Source of the DNA: Beaufortia kweichowensis
Lineage: Eukaryota > Chordata > Actinopteri > Cypriniformes > Gastromyzontidae
Assembly: GCA_019155185.1 (NCBI GenBank)
Contig: CM032806.1
Location: 15,736,580-15,800,579, forward strand
Reading direction: 5' to 3'
Length of the DNA: 64,000 bases
Shown: piece by piece, positions 53,901-62,856 of the stretch
Layout: each line of letters begins with the position of its first letter
Numbering within the stretch: the stretch's first letter is position 1
The notes under the pieces: model-generated
What the model saw: only the letters and a program-made list of their open reading frames with translations
The model's database searches: none
What the model was told of the DNA's origin: nothing
Translations under genes and position numbers: made by a program

Positions 53901-56900
53901 GCTAGGAGCTTTTCACAGATTGGCTTTCCAATATAAGGTATGTAGTCGTTTTTTTGTTTACAGATCAGATTGTTCAAGTTGCTGTGGTCGAAATCTGAGG
54001 ACTGGCAGCTATAGATTGTGTCGCATGCGAGTAAACATCCAGATCTTTGAGTCTTTTCCACAGTTTCTTTTCCACAGTGCCATTACCTACATTTTCTGGA
54101 ATGTCCAAATGTCCAAACATGGTCATCTGCCAGTCCAAACCCAAACAGTCTCGTTTTTCCTCCCATCGCATTCCTTCTTCTAGGGCAATTACTTCGAAGC
54201 ACATGGAAAACTGGGTTACACTATTTTGATCAGTGAACGGAAGACTGCAGAAACGATGCTTGCATCTGACTTTCTTCCAGATGATGTGGTTTAAAATTTG
54301 AAAACGTATCTAATTAATGTTTACTCTGCTTGTTAGAGATACGGTCACGTGATTTGCTCCAAAAATGGAAATATACATCCGTTATGGATCTGAACAATAA
54401 TACAGAAACGATAATATCCAACAAATGGAGAAGAGATGACTCTTCAAAGAACATAAAATAGTTATTTTTCTGTTTGCATTTATGAGATATATGGACTGTT
54501 ATGGATGTGACAATTCTGAAAGCAGCACTTTACCTGACTATAAAGAAATCATGCTTTAAACATAAAGAAAGCTTTAAAAACTTTGAGAGAGATCTCACAT
54601 GGGTATTTAAACCACAAAATATTGACATCATTTCGGTGTGGTAAAAACCTTTCGTGAAAACTTTATTTCTTCATGGTAAGGTTGACATTTGCATGGGATT
54701 GCCTATAATATAGATTCTTTTGCCATTTTAGAACGCAATTGTTTAGAACCCAAAAGGCGTCCGGACACATCGTAGCGTATGCTTTGAGCCCTCAGCGTCT
54801 TCATTAGTTTGCCATCTCTGTTCACTGTCAATAGCTCCATTTAGTCTATGGCTTTCCAGCCAGATACACTTCAGACGCTATACAAACGTGATTGCAGGAG
54901 AGATGAACGGCTGGAGATGAGAGGACGGGTTAGAGAGATCTATTGAGAGAGAGTGGGTAGAAGCAGATCTCTCATCAGTGGGCAGATTTTCTTCATGGCC
55001 AGAGCCCAACACATCAAGAGCCAAGAACAGATGGCCATACAACAATAATATTATGCCTTCCCCTTTCTTGCTTTCTGCAATTTTTTCTTTTAGTATAATA
55101 AAAGTACCTTTCATTTGTATAGTGTAAGCAAAATACTTTTTCTCTCTCACAAAGTTGCTTCTCATAATAAAGTCAATGCATTTTTTCTATGTTATTGTGA
55201 AATATTTTCAAGTGAAACAGAATAAATATATAAAGAGAAAGCATTTAAGGTAGGGCTTGATTTTGGGTTGGTGTTTCTGAAAGAATGAGATGAGACCCGA
55301 ATGTGGGATCGTTTTTGTAAAATTCTATGCAAGTTGGATGTTTCTTTTTGGACTGTACAGTACAGAGCAGGTATGTTAGCATCCCTTTTTCCAGTGGAGA
55401 AACTGGAGCTTAGTGTTGGGCTTAAGGCTGATACATGCCAGCCAAACTGCTAATGGATCTCTCCTTCTCATCCTCAGGGCATCTGGCGTATTCCAGTAGA
55501 TGAGATCGATCGTCCTGGTAGTTTTGCATCTCATATGAACAGATCCATCGTGCTGTTGTTGGATGTCCTGTTTCAACTAAAAGATCATCACACTTTGCTC
55601 AAAATCTCCCTCATGCTCCAGAGAACCCCTGACCAGGGAAAGTAAGAGAACGGCATCTCTCTTTTTACAACACTTGTTTTGCTTTGTCTGGTAATTAATT
55701 AGCAGTTTACTCATTTCTTTGAAATAACACTAGTGTAGGTGGACATGACAGTGACAAAAAATATTGTGTTTTACTACCCAGTGAGCTGCCTATGTAGACG
55801 CTTTTACGACATTTCTTTTAACATATATTTGAGCATCATTTTTGCATTTGCACATTCGAGTGGAGGTAACATTGAAACAATCTTCGGGGACTCTTGATTT
55901 GCAAATTGAAGTCATACAATTAGTTAAGCTCCATGGAGATGATAGGTGTAATGAAAATAGAAACATAAACAGTAATGAGTGCAAATAAAATGGGCTTAAT
56001 ATTGAGATTTTTCATGTGGTAAAGGTTTGTATGTGTTATGTTAATGATTTTCTTTGTCTTTTGTCTTATTTCAATGTATTTTCTATGAAACATTTCTTGT
56101 GCAAAGAAATATAATATCTGTAAATATAAAATCTAATATAAATTTATGTGTTATGTGTTTATAGGAAGTACTTGCGAGATGTGGATCGACAAGTTTTGGC
56201 CAAAAGAGCATTTTTCTTCACTGTAAAAGTGTTGGAAGACAATCTGGATAAACTCACAGGGGTATGACAACAACATTTGTTTTGTGTTTTGTTTTGTCTT
56301 GTTTCGTTTTTCGTTTCGTATGTTTTGATAGTGATAGCATGACTTAACTTTGTCTCTCTTCTTCTTGACTATGTTATCAGGTAAGTGATCCCCCTAAACC
56401 ATCCGCCACCTGTATGGGTGAGATGACCACAGCTGATGTGTCCAACCGGCCCCCTGCTGCGGAGGGTCCAACATGCTCCCACACCACCCAGCCTAAAGCA
56501 GGACTCTCCGAAACCCCCGCCGTCACAGAAAGCGAGACCGCACCACCTCCTGCCATGCCGCAGCCCCACCCAACCGCACTCCAGCTCTCACTGCAACCTT
56601 TAACCCAGACTCAGGTGACCGGGGCCACCACTCACCCCAGAGAAGGTACTTCCGGGCTTGGAGAGCCCATGGATCTTGGTCTGGGTACATGGCCCGGTGG
56701 CTCAAAACTCAGAGACCCTCAAACGCCTACTGACATTGCCCCACAGGAGCGGGGGATTGTTAAATCAACAGCAGATGAGGCAGAGAAGATTACAGAGAGC
56801 AGTCGGGCGTCTGAGCTGTCGCTGGAGGAGCTGAGCATTAGCTCTAAGCAGCAACAGCTCCAGAATCAGGCCAGTGCTGTTAAAGCTGTGCTGACTACGG

Positions 56901-59900
56901 TGCCAAGCAACCCCGTGCCGCTGTCTGGCACCACAGAGCTGGGGTTACCACAGCGACCCAGCAGGAAGAGAAAACTGCTGGACGACGTGGAGTCGGGCAA
57001 GACGCTCCTCTTGGATGCCTACAGGGTGTGGCAGCAAGGTCAAAAGGTCATGACCTATGACCTGCAGCGCATCGAGAAGATCATGTCGGAGACGTACATG
57101 CTGATTAAACAGGTAGGAAAGAAGCTTAGCCTGACTTTGACTTGGTTAAATAAATTGGCCCCTTAATTAATTGACGTGTTAATTTTGTGCTAGAATAGAA
57201 TAGAATAGAATAGAATAGAATAGAATAGAATAGAATAGAATAGAATAGAATAGAATAGAATAGAATAGAAAATAGAAAATAGAAAATAGAAAATAGAAAA
57301 TAGAATAGAATAGAAAATAGAATAGAAAATAGAATATAGAATATAAAATTACAAAATATAAAAAAACAGAACAGAATAGAATAGAATAGAATAGAATAGA
57401 ATAGAATAGAAACCTGACCTGAACATACCTGTGGGCCATTGTGATTCATTTTGTGCATACAATCTAAATTGTTTTAAAACCTAGTGTTTCCATTTTCAAA
57501 GGGACATTTATTTTGGGAATTTGCCATGCCATAGTGTGGAACCAAACACCTGTCTTATCAGCGAAACAAGTCTCAGTCATTATAACTGGGGTCTCACAGA
57601 TTAATATAAAGTGATGTTCTGAGATATGACTTGGGTTCACTTTAGTTGTAGGTGTAAGGTATTTTCTGTTTCATTATCTGGCAGACAAAAATCGTGTCAT
57701 CGATCAGATAAAATAGCAGCAGCTCTTAGCAATCCACATGATTCAAGGCATCGTTCATGTCTGTAGATCAGATGGACCTAGATGAGTTGTCTGCTAAAAC
57801 TGTAGTTTACTTGCACTATCGGTGCTTGTCTTAGTAAACACCCTTAATGAAAGTAATTGTCACCAAGCAGTCTGTGGTTGTTTTAAGCGTGAGAGAACTG
57901 TACTGTGTTATATTGTATAGATATTAAGGCGTTCGTGGAGGGAGAGCACGAGAGGCATTTGAATAAAAATGGGACTGTAGAAAATGACTGGTGTTGCTAA
58001 TGATAGTGTAGCACACGAGCTCCATAACATTTGTCATCACAGTGCTGAGTCAAGTGCGCTATTGTATAAGAATTCTCCAAGAATCTGGGCGACCAGTTTT
58101 CATGCTTTTTATCACACACAGAACCCCAAATACTCGAATACATGGCAAATAATGTAAATGAGTTTAATATAGTGTTTTGTTCGTGCTATAAAGTTGGTGG
58201 TCGCTTTAGATTTTTCAATTATGGTCTCGCTTTTTACACGTTTGCAATGTTGCAAAGAAGCTTTGGAATATGTTTTTGGCAGTTCCAGCATTATGATTGT
58301 GACATTTTCAGTCTAAACCTGAAATATAAATAGTCACAGAATGTTTTTATTACCAATATAATAAACTGTTTATGTTTATATTTTAAAGTCCAGACATCCC
58401 CAGATGACTCTTTAAAGAATATAAATAGTTGTAAATATGAGGAATATGGACTAACACTAATTGCAAAATCATGATTTATACATAAACGCATGCTTTAAAA
58501 ATGTTGTGGTGTCAGAATAAAGAAAACCATTGGTAAAAACATTTTTCATGGTAAGATTGACATTTGCATGGTTTTAGAATAAACATTAGAGACATAAGGA
58601 AAAACACTATGAAAAGACGAGAAAAAGAAATCTAAAAAATATGTGCAATAATAGTTTTTCTATAATATAAGATATGTGCAAGACTTTTTAGACTGAGCTC
58701 GTCCTTGTGCTACAGACATCAATGTTACTGCGATCTGTTAAGGTGAGATGTGTTGTCATTAGTATTCTTACTTGCAGTTTGCCTCTGGCGAATAAAAAAT
58801 GATAGATGTTCACTGATGAAGGGATATCCTAGAGACTCAACCACTCCAGCAACTGCATAGCAACACACAATAAACCTCTCAGAACAGCCGGACAGCCACA
58901 CAAAGTCTACAGTTGTGGTCCTTATTGTTTTTGAGAATTTAATTTTTTACCAATTTGCTCCTTAACTTGTCTTATATTTTATGAAGCAAGAGAAACTATA
59001 GCAAAGTTGCATTTAAACTATGTTATTAGTTTGTCAGGTTAATAGCTTGCAGTACAACATTCCCTCTTCTGGTCCATTATCAGCTTCACCTTAGCAACAT
59101 TGTATTACCGCTCATTTCCCCTGTCTGTGTAATTGCATCGGCTGTCTCAGATTGTGTGTGTTTGCGTTCGTGGGTGTTTGTTATGAAGCACTGTTTTATC
59201 CTCCCGCTGTAGAGCACATCTCACTGACTCACTGATTGAGAGGACTGGAGAGATTTTATTGTTACCCCTGAACACTGACTCACTGATCAAATTGGCCCTT
59301 CTTTAATACGGTTTAATACAGTGCTGATTGAGAAAAGGTAATACTAAGCATTAAAAACAAAATTGGTAACAGTGGTCTTGGTTATCAGTTCTAACACAAA
59401 AGTAGATTATTAGATACAAAATATTGATTTAAAATGTTTTATTAGCTTATTTGTAACGAATACAAACCTTTTGGGAGGGAAAAAAATTAATCAAGACACG
59501 ACGATATATAACCTCATATATTTTATTAATTAGTCATATTTCTATCTAATGTATTCAGAAGTGAATTATTTTTAAGTTGACTCGCACTACACGGAAAAGT
59601 TTGTTGGAGTTGGAATAGTGTATTTTGGTATGGTGCGACTGGCCAATCAGAATCAAGTATTCCTGAGCGCTGTGTAATAATGTTCAATATACACATTATA
59701 ATTGCTATTTTCTTATTAATAGCTGCTTATGCCACAATCAGTCCAGAACTGTGTAATAGTCAAAGTTAAATATGTAAAACCGCTAAACTACCAAATTTTA
59801 TGTCATTTCGTGTGCTTTAATGAATTCTACATGTTAAATTTACAAACCAAAAATATGTTGGTGTTATAATGTGTTACAAGAACATACAGCATATGGTGTA

Positions 59901-62856
59901 TTTTAAGGATATATTTGTAGTACATTAATAATATTTTTGTAATGTATTGCATATAAGTTACGCAATGGTACATCTACTCCTGCCATCACGTTTCAATTAA
60001 AATCCTACCGTGGTATAAACGGCTGTCATTCCCAAAATCATCCGCTTGGTTTTCCCATTTGTAAGTCTAGAGGTCAATTGCGTGCCATGTGAATTTAATT
60101 GTGTGCCTCCAAAGTTTTCCCATGCTAAATCCACACCGCAAACATCGATTTAAGCTCCAGGAAGTCCTGGATTTAAGCCTTCGCAGCGGCTATAACCCTG
60201 AGATTAACCACCATGAAGTATCGCGTCAGCTCTGCTACTGTTTCCTTTACTGATGTCGACCACAGAAAGCTCTTGTACGGCTGTGGTATCCTGTTCTTTT
60301 GAAGGGAAACCAACAACGCGTCATGCGTTTGCATTCTTGCACTAATTAATAGCATGCAAGATTTATGTAAAGTCATTTTCATGTCATACATTACACTTCA
60401 ACAACGTTGTGCATGTATGTTGTGTTGTGTGGGTGTCTGTGGTGTCATGGTTGCTGTGCAGAGTGTTTTGAGTCACACGCCTGAAATCTTATACCACACC
60501 GACCAGTGGAACAAGTCCTGGCGGTGAATTCACACACTTCTCAAACCTGCAGAAAACAGCGTCTGTGAATTCTGCTCGGTGTGGTGTGTAGAACGACCTG
60601 CAAAAGATTTTTAAACATTGCTAATGGAGCTGAAATTTGTTTTCATTGACTTGACCATAGTAATTTTTATTCCTACTATGGTAATGCAGTCTAATTTTTG
60701 GGTGAACCATTCCTTTAAAAAGTGTTCACGTTCACTTTCTCTCCTCAGACTGTTATATAAGAAAACACTATGTTCCAGCTATGTGACAGAAAACAGACAC
60801 CAGGGATACCCAGTCTTATGCTGCTTCTCTGGTTGCTATGATCACAAGCCCTCCATTGAGAGATCTTTTTAGGTCATTATGTTCTCTAGACCATCAGCCT
60901 CTGGGTTAGGGTTGGATCTCGAGAACCGGTTCCATTTTAGAACCAGTTTCAAAAATCCAAGAACGGTGGAAGTGATAAGATTTTCATTTCTCTTACTGAT
61001 TCCTATGCGTGCTCTGTGAGGACCCCAACTGCGATCTGCCAGGACCTTCCTGAATCAGTTATGTGTAGCATTTTTGTAAGATGATGATGGTTTAACTGTA
61101 TGATCATCTGATGGCTAAATAAATAAATCTTAAACACATTGAGCTACATGACGGAGATGGTTAACCTAAAGATCTTTTTATTTAGATCAGTAAATACATG
61201 TCTTAAATGTCTTTTTCTAGAGCTTTGAAACTGCCCATTGGGATGAGCACTGGGGTGTGAATTGGCACTGGTTTCACGATTCAATTCGATTACGATTATC
61301 ATGTCAACGATTCGATTCAATTAGATTTCACGATGCATCACGATGCATTGGTAAAATTCACATGAGATCAACTCATTTCTTATTGGTAAAAATCATGGTA
61401 AAATTTGTAGGTGCATTTTTTAATATTCGCGTCTGTGTTTCGCCTCCTTCCACCATTTTAAACTCGCATGACTGACACGCATATATGCGAATGACGTCAT
61501 AGGCTATAATCGATTAAGGTCCGCACCGCGATGCATCGATGCAACGATTAATTTCAACACCCCTAACGAGCACTATTTGAATCAAATTGAATTAAAAACT
61601 ACTAAAAAGAATTTTAGCAGGCAAATCCAGTGTTATGTACGTGACATTTTCAGTCAAAATTAAAAAAAACAAATTCTCACCGAATATATTTGTTACCAAT
61701 ATATTATACCATCTGGTTATATTTTACTAAAGCCCTGCTGATAGAGTCCAAAAACATCAGTCTGTGTGCGAGTTTAATAAAATGGAAATGTACATCCGTT
61801 ACCGATGTGACAAAAAAGAACACATGAGCGGCAACATACATTGTAGGATTTCTGTACTAAAATGTTTGTATTAAAATACACAAACCTGAAGCAATAATAA
61901 CCAACAAATGGAGAAGAGATGACAAACAACATAACATATTTTATTTACACCACTCATATTTCTTTTAGGGAATGTAAAAATCTAGTTTGTTTATATAAGT
62001 TGTTGATGTTTTGTCCAGACAGAACTTTGTTTTGGCTTGTTCATTTTCAGTGCGCCATCACGCCATCTGTACATTCTGGCATCATAATGCTGCTACAGAT
62101 TTTTCATTCTTACTGTATCCTCGTGGGATTTCTGCCTGGTGTTTGTGTTCGCTCTGCTTTTTATTCCATATTTCTGGATGATCAGATAATAGCCCTTCAT
62201 TAGTGTGGCTCTCAGCTCCCAGAAATCATTATCAACTGATTTTTGAGAGCTTTTCTGCCATGTTTCACACGCACATACAGTGGCTAATGAGATATGGGCA
62301 TGTCTTTTGCTTTCTCCACTCGCTCCATGTTTGCTTTTAAAATTCATTGAGCTGTTACACTGTATAATGAGTCAAACTCTTTGTTACAGTAGTATTTTAA
62401 GTAACAAGATCTCTGAATCATATTTTCTACATTTTTTTAACCTCCTGAGATACGAACACCTCCGTTAGCGAAGGGTACGTGCAAGATTTGTGATTTGGGT
62501 TATGACTGCTAAAATGAAGGTGTTTTGGTACCTTTAAGACGTATACAGTATATATTGTTATGTTGGGTAAGCTAACTATTATTAGCAATGTGAAATGTCA
62601 ACATATTTAAATAGAAGAAATGTTAAAGTTTAGTATTAATTTCAAGGCAAAGATTTGAACCCATTTTCTCTAGATGGTAATTATGGCACTATTAGCAGAT
62701 ATTTTGTTGATGCCGAGTGTCTGGTTATGATGAATCTTAATGCTGTTTTCTTTCTGTTTCTCTGCACTCTGCTTTCTGTAGGTGGATGAGGATGTAGCAT
62801 TGGATCAAGCTGTGAAGTTCTGCCAGATTCAAATGGCAACATCGGCACAAAGACAG
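24220..62856 (+). CDS. cabin1: cabin1: calcineurin-binding protein 1 (3'-partial)
   Basis: CABIN1 inhibits calcineurin, represses MEF2 targets and is a HIRA histone H3.3 chaperone subunit in the nucleus. Coding exons 2-34: 24220-24222, 24953-25048, 25187-25300, 25654-25788, 26843-27023, 27236-27365, 27465-27614, 28057-28475, 28692-28902, 29011-29144, 29242-29459, 29713-29785, 29889-30076, 31187-31318, 31434-31631, 31727-31969, 32043-32196, 32913-33025, 33292-33444, 34602-34808, 34909-35054, 35926-36186, 36277-36441, 36544-36633, 36754-36938, 37517-37751, 43160-43333, 43876-44294, 47716-47829, 55478-55641, 56165-56261, 56381-57112, 62782-62856. They total 6109 bases; adding one base in exon 23 and one in exon 27 gives 2037 codons (human 2220). 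The ATG is the last codon of exon 2 and joins to IRIAALNAAS, matching human MIRIAALNAS. The C-terminal calcineurin/MEF2-binding exons lie beyond the window. Confidence 0.95.
24400..24790 (+). repeat. Interspersed repeat family A, copy 3
   Basis: In cabin1 intron 2. Motifs: taaacccctgttgatagagt, gaggcaatttttgtaggat, aaatgcacaaaccagaagca, gaagagatgacttttcaaag, aacataaaatagttgtttta, tgtgacaattctgaaaacat. Confidence 0.8.
25789..26842. other. cabin1: cabin1 intron 5
   Basis: Very AT-rich intron with no recognised element. A family B repeat piece lies in the previous intron at about 25385-25480 (cccaagattgaaaattctgt). Confidence 0.55.
27615..28056. other. cabin1: cabin1 intron 8
   Basis: AT-rich. 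It starts with ggttaaaagtttagggtcac, a fragment of the hairpin element found complete at 44434-45319. Another such fragment is at 37145-37170. Confidence 0.45.
28057..30076 (+). other. cabin1: cabin1 exons 9-14: disordered linker, nuclear-localisation cluster and conserved core
   Basis: Exon 9 (28057-28475) encodes a Pro/Ser/Thr-rich disordered stretch (SSPSSSQPSFTELSVQPQAQ). Exon 10 carries a strong basic cluster at residues 431-465 (KVKKGTKRKRA, AKRRSARVRNTRCKKEEK), a likely nuclear-localisation signal shared with human CABIN1. The conserved helical part resumes with DFQELLLKFLPSRLKKFEDD and HAFLLANMQNGGILELMVRY. An acidic stretch (FEDDEDEESL) starts exon 11. Confidence 0.8.
30077..31186. 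other. cabin1: cabin1 intron 14
   Basis: Very AT-rich intron carrying the TTAA-flanked MITE at 30637-30924. Nothing else recognised. Confidence 0.6.
30637..30924. mobile_element. TTAA-flanked MITE (piggyBac-like ends), copy 1
   Basis: The left end TTAACCTGTTAACTGTCA (from 30637) and right end TGACAGTTAACAGGTTAA (to 30924) are perfect inverted repeats of 18 bases. TTAA at both outer edges fits a TTAA target duplication and CCT ends, as in piggyBac-type elements. The interior is AT-rich and non-coding. A diverged second copy lies at 50091-50355. Confidence 0.85.
32197..32912. other. cabin1: cabin1 intron 18
   Basis: Almost the whole intron is a reverse-oriented family A repeat copy. No other feature. 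Confidence 0.6.
32240..32830 (-). repeat. Interspersed repeat family A, copy 4 (reverse)
   Basis: Reverse-strand motifs: gatttaaacgcccatgtg, tgtttcaagcatgattgtc, ttttcagaattgtcacatcc, ggtttgtgcattttaattta, tgttgcctctcaaaaattta. It extends to about 32830 with taacactggaattgcccaaa. Confidence 0.7.
33445..34601. other. cabin1: cabin1 intron 20
   Basis: Starts with the tetranucleotide microsatellite block (33454-33925) directly after the exon 20 donor. The rest, including 34080-34300, looks unique and is richer in G+C than other intron DNA, possibly conserved non-coding sequence. Confidence 0.5.
33454..33925. repeat. Compound (TCTG)n/(TATC)n microsatellite
   Basis: About 470 bases of imperfect TCTG and TATC units. 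It contains a longer duplicated unit: the segment with ccatctatcgatatatgtat plus ctacctcttgtctgtctgtc recurs at about 33601, 33700 and 33797, a period near 100 bases. Open frames here (Leu-Ser-Val-Cys repeats) are not genes. Confidence 0.95.
35055..35925. other. cabin1: cabin1 intron 22
   Basis: AT-rich intron with the (TG)n/(TA)n microsatellite at 35390-35558. No other feature seen. Confidence 0.6.
35390..35558. repeat. (TG)n microsatellite with (TA)n tail
   Basis: About 70 TG units broken by short TA runs at 35471 and 35491, followed by TA units to 35558. The mixed TG/TA alternation has Z-DNA-forming potential. Confidence 0.97.
35926..36186 (+). other. cabin1: cabin1 exon 23 with an apparent one-base loss
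   Basis: The exon opens in frame as RFDSWAGMAL up to 35953, then the open frame continues one base earlier (RASRIQDKLNSNELRSDGPI). Family members have a continuous ...GMALARASRIQDK... there. One base, probably the second G of a GG, is missing between 35953 and 35954. As written, translation would stop at TGA 35981-35983, at about codon 1152. The exon is 261 bases, one less than phase requires. Splice sites and all later exons are intact. Confidence 0.85.
37517..37751 (+). other. cabin1: cabin1 exon 27 with a second apparent one-base loss
   Basis: The start reads EKLPSVNDEDSRSS in the frame set by exon 26 (AA|G split Lys). From about 37650 the conserved SSPPYAVTPVDHDYVKRK lies in the frame one base earlier, and that frame joins correctly to exon 28 (GAC G|AG CAA = DEQSQDS, human DDRSQDS). 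The exon is 235 bases, one short. The lost base lies somewhere between about 37555 and 37650, a G+C-rich stretch with a GGCGGCGGCGGGG run at 37602-37614. The donor chosen is GACG|gtacag at 37752. Confidence 0.7.
38226..38575. mobile_element. Palindromic miniature element
   Basis: Left arm tttatcgcgattaaccgcat ... catattatg-type sequence pairs with the right arm. For example ccataatatatgtctgtgta (38282) faces cacagacatatattatgtaa (38497), and ttcagaataaa faces tttattctgaa. GATTAACCGCATTC at the left mirrors GAATGTGATTGATCGCG at the right. Non-coding; a palindrome of this type is dispersed in fish genomes as I recall. Confidence 0.75.
39839..40802. mobile_element. Element with AGGGCTGGGCAATA inverted ends
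   Basis: Left end AGGGCTGGGCAATA and right end TATTGCCCAGCCTT are inverted repeats about 950 bases apart; AT-rich non-coding interior. Consistent with a non-autonomous DNA transposon; superfamily not determined. Confidence 0.55.
41160..41402. repeat. Cyprinid hairpin repeat (family B), longest copy
   Basis: Left part atttatcatttactcagcca, then aagaagatattttggaaaac and gttggtaaccaaaca. Right part tctcaaaatatcttccaca and gaataaatgatgacagaatt, ending attatccctttaa. The arms are inverted relative to each other. Confidence 0.7.
43500..43860 (-). repeat. Interspersed repeat family A, copy 5 (reverse)
   Basis: In cabin1 intron 28. Reverse-strand motifs: aatattttgtggtttaaata, aggtctcactcaaagtttta, gtttaaagcatgatttttc, gctgttttcagagttgtcac, ctatttcatctcttctccat, ctggtttgtgcattttaatt. 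Confidence 0.8.
44434..45319. mobile_element. Large hairpin DNA element (about 890 bases)
   Basis: Left tgctgctcaaaagtttggga, tcagtaagacttgtaatg and gctcatcaaggctgctttta are mirrored at the right by aagtgcagccttgatgagcg, tacaagtcttactgatccca and aacttttgggcggcagtat. The inner arms (tgcaaagctgaattttcat / atgaaaattcagctttgca) also pair. Non-coding. A well-known cyprinid element type by appearance; fragments lie at about 27640 and 37145. Confidence 0.85.
46860..47060 (-). repeat. Interspersed repeat family A, copy 6 (reverse, partial)
   Basis: Motifs on the reverse strand: cagatgtcaatatttggcat, cccatgtgaggtctctccca, tttttatgtttaaagcataa, gctgtttttagaattgtcac. Confidence 0.75.
49077..49135. repeat. 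Degenerate CCTAGCAAC-type tandem repeat
   Basis: Units catagcaactg, cctagcaacac, cttagcaacca and ccctagcaatg in succession; the same kind of unit recurs weakly at 58850-58870. Confidence 0.6.
49915..50935 (+). repeat. Pyrimidine-rich tract (TCTTGTCTCTTC-like units) ending in (CT)n
   Basis: On the plus strand 49915-50085 and 50365-50880 are made of degenerate tcttgtcttctcatctcttc-like units. They are split by a TTAA MITE (50091-50355) and end in a clean (TC)n at 50887-50933. The opposite strand is almost all purine over most of this length. Confidence 0.8.
50091..50355. mobile_element. TTAA-flanked MITE (piggyBac-like ends), copy 2
   Basis: Left TTAACCTGATAACTGTCAC and right GACAGTTAACAGATAAA match the ends of the 30637 copy with a few changes. 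Inner sequence such as gcatacatgtaaaattgcac resembles aaatgcatgaaaatgcacta of copy 1. Confidence 0.75.
50960..51342 (+). promoter_or_regulatory. Candidate internal cabin1 promoter and alternative first exon
   Basis: Within cabin1 intron 30. Seen: a CpG-rich block (about 51010-51260) in CpG-poor DNA, an inverted CCAAT box ATTGG at 50996-51000, a purine-rich stretch with GAGCGAGCGCAGGGAGGAGG, and an exon-like end TCGGTGATG|gtgagt with ATG at 51340-51342 and GT at 51343-51344. An in-frame TAG (51325-51327) precedes this ATG. Exon 31 begins in phase 0, so splicing ATG to it would give M-GIWRIPVDEID..., a C-terminal isoform starting at about residue 1682. A small upstream ORF (51137-51181, MAGLEREESELTTV) is also present. 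It could instead be the first exon of a nested gene. No transcript evidence is available here. Confidence 0.45.
51345..54339. other. cabin1: cabin1 intron 30, part after the internal promoter block
   Basis: Unique-looking and AT-rich. Around 51510-51520 there is a second donor-like GAAAG|tgagtg. A possible family A fragment lies at about 52490-52570 (atggatgtgacattttcc, gatttgacatttgcatgcaa). No coding exon was recognised. Confidence 0.45.
54340..54715 (+). repeat. Interspersed repeat family A, copy 7
   Basis: Motifs: gaaatatacatccgttatgg, aacaaatggagaagagatga, actcttcaaagaacataaaa, ggatgtgacaattctgaaag, gagagatctcacatgggtat, accacaaaatattgacatca, ggtaaggttgacatttgcat. Confidence 0.8.
57191..57411. 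repeat. (TAGAA)n pentanucleotide repeat
   Basis: Two clean blocks (57191-57269 and 57374-57411) flanking degraded TAGAAAA/TAGAATA units, directly after cabin1 exon 33. Confidence 0.97.
58285..58575 (+). repeat. Interspersed repeat family A, copy 8
   Basis: Motifs: ttatgattgtgacattttca, gtctaaacctgaaatataaa, tagtcacagaatgtttttat, gatgactctttaaagaatat, catggtaagattgacatttg. Confidence 0.75.
61252..61567. mobile_element. hAT-like MITE
   Basis: Left GGGGTGTGAATTGGCAC and right TTTCAACACCCCTAA are roughly inverted, with cgattcaattcgattacgat and ggctataatcgattaagg as inner arms. Flanks TGAGCACT (left) and CGAGCACT (right) look like an 8-base target duplication, which fits hAT. About 316 bases, non-coding. 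Confidence 0.65.
61630..61940 (+). repeat. Interspersed repeat family A, copy 9
   Basis: Motifs: gtgacattttcagtcaaaat, caaattctcaccgaatatat, ggttatattttactaaagcc, ctgctgatagagtccaaaaa, atgtacatccgttaccgatg, accaacaaatggagaagaga. Confidence 0.8.

Larger units (their letters stand above)
47830..55477. other. cabin1: cabin1 intron 30 (7.6 kb)
   Basis: The largest intron after exon 27. Contains a family B piece (48170-48265), CTAGCAAC-type repeats (49077-49135), the TTAA MITE copy 2, a pyrimidine-rich tract, the promoter-like block at 50960-51342 and family A copy 7. Confidence 0.6.
47716..57112 (+). other. cabin1: cabin1 exons 30-33
   Basis: Strongly conserved again. Exon 30: NLQWARDVLLGSS and MPAQGLFCERNKTNLFN. 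Exon 31: GIWRIPVDEIDRPGSFASHM and LKISLMLQRTPDQGK. Exon 32: KYLRDVDRQVLAKRAFFFTV. Exon 33 (732 bases): a Pro/Thr-rich disordered stretch with LSLEELSIS, then SRKRKLLDDVESGKTLLLDA and YRVWQQGQKV...YMLIKQ. Exon 34 (62782-62856) continues VDEDVALDQAVKFCQIQM. Confidence 0.85.
57113..62781. other. cabin1: cabin1 intron 33 (5.7 kb)
   Basis: Contains the (TAGAA)n repeat, family A copies 8 and 9, a family B piece, an ACCGGTTC-type repeat (about 60920-60970) and a hAT-like MITE. No coding exon was recognised. Confidence 0.55.

Noticed and set aside
57191..57411. CRISPR-like array
   Set aside because: Units are 5 bases with no spacers, and the host is a vertebrate.
57126..57458. Minus-strand Phe/Ile/Leu/Tyr-rich frames
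   Set aside because: Translation of the (TAGAA)n pentamer repeat.
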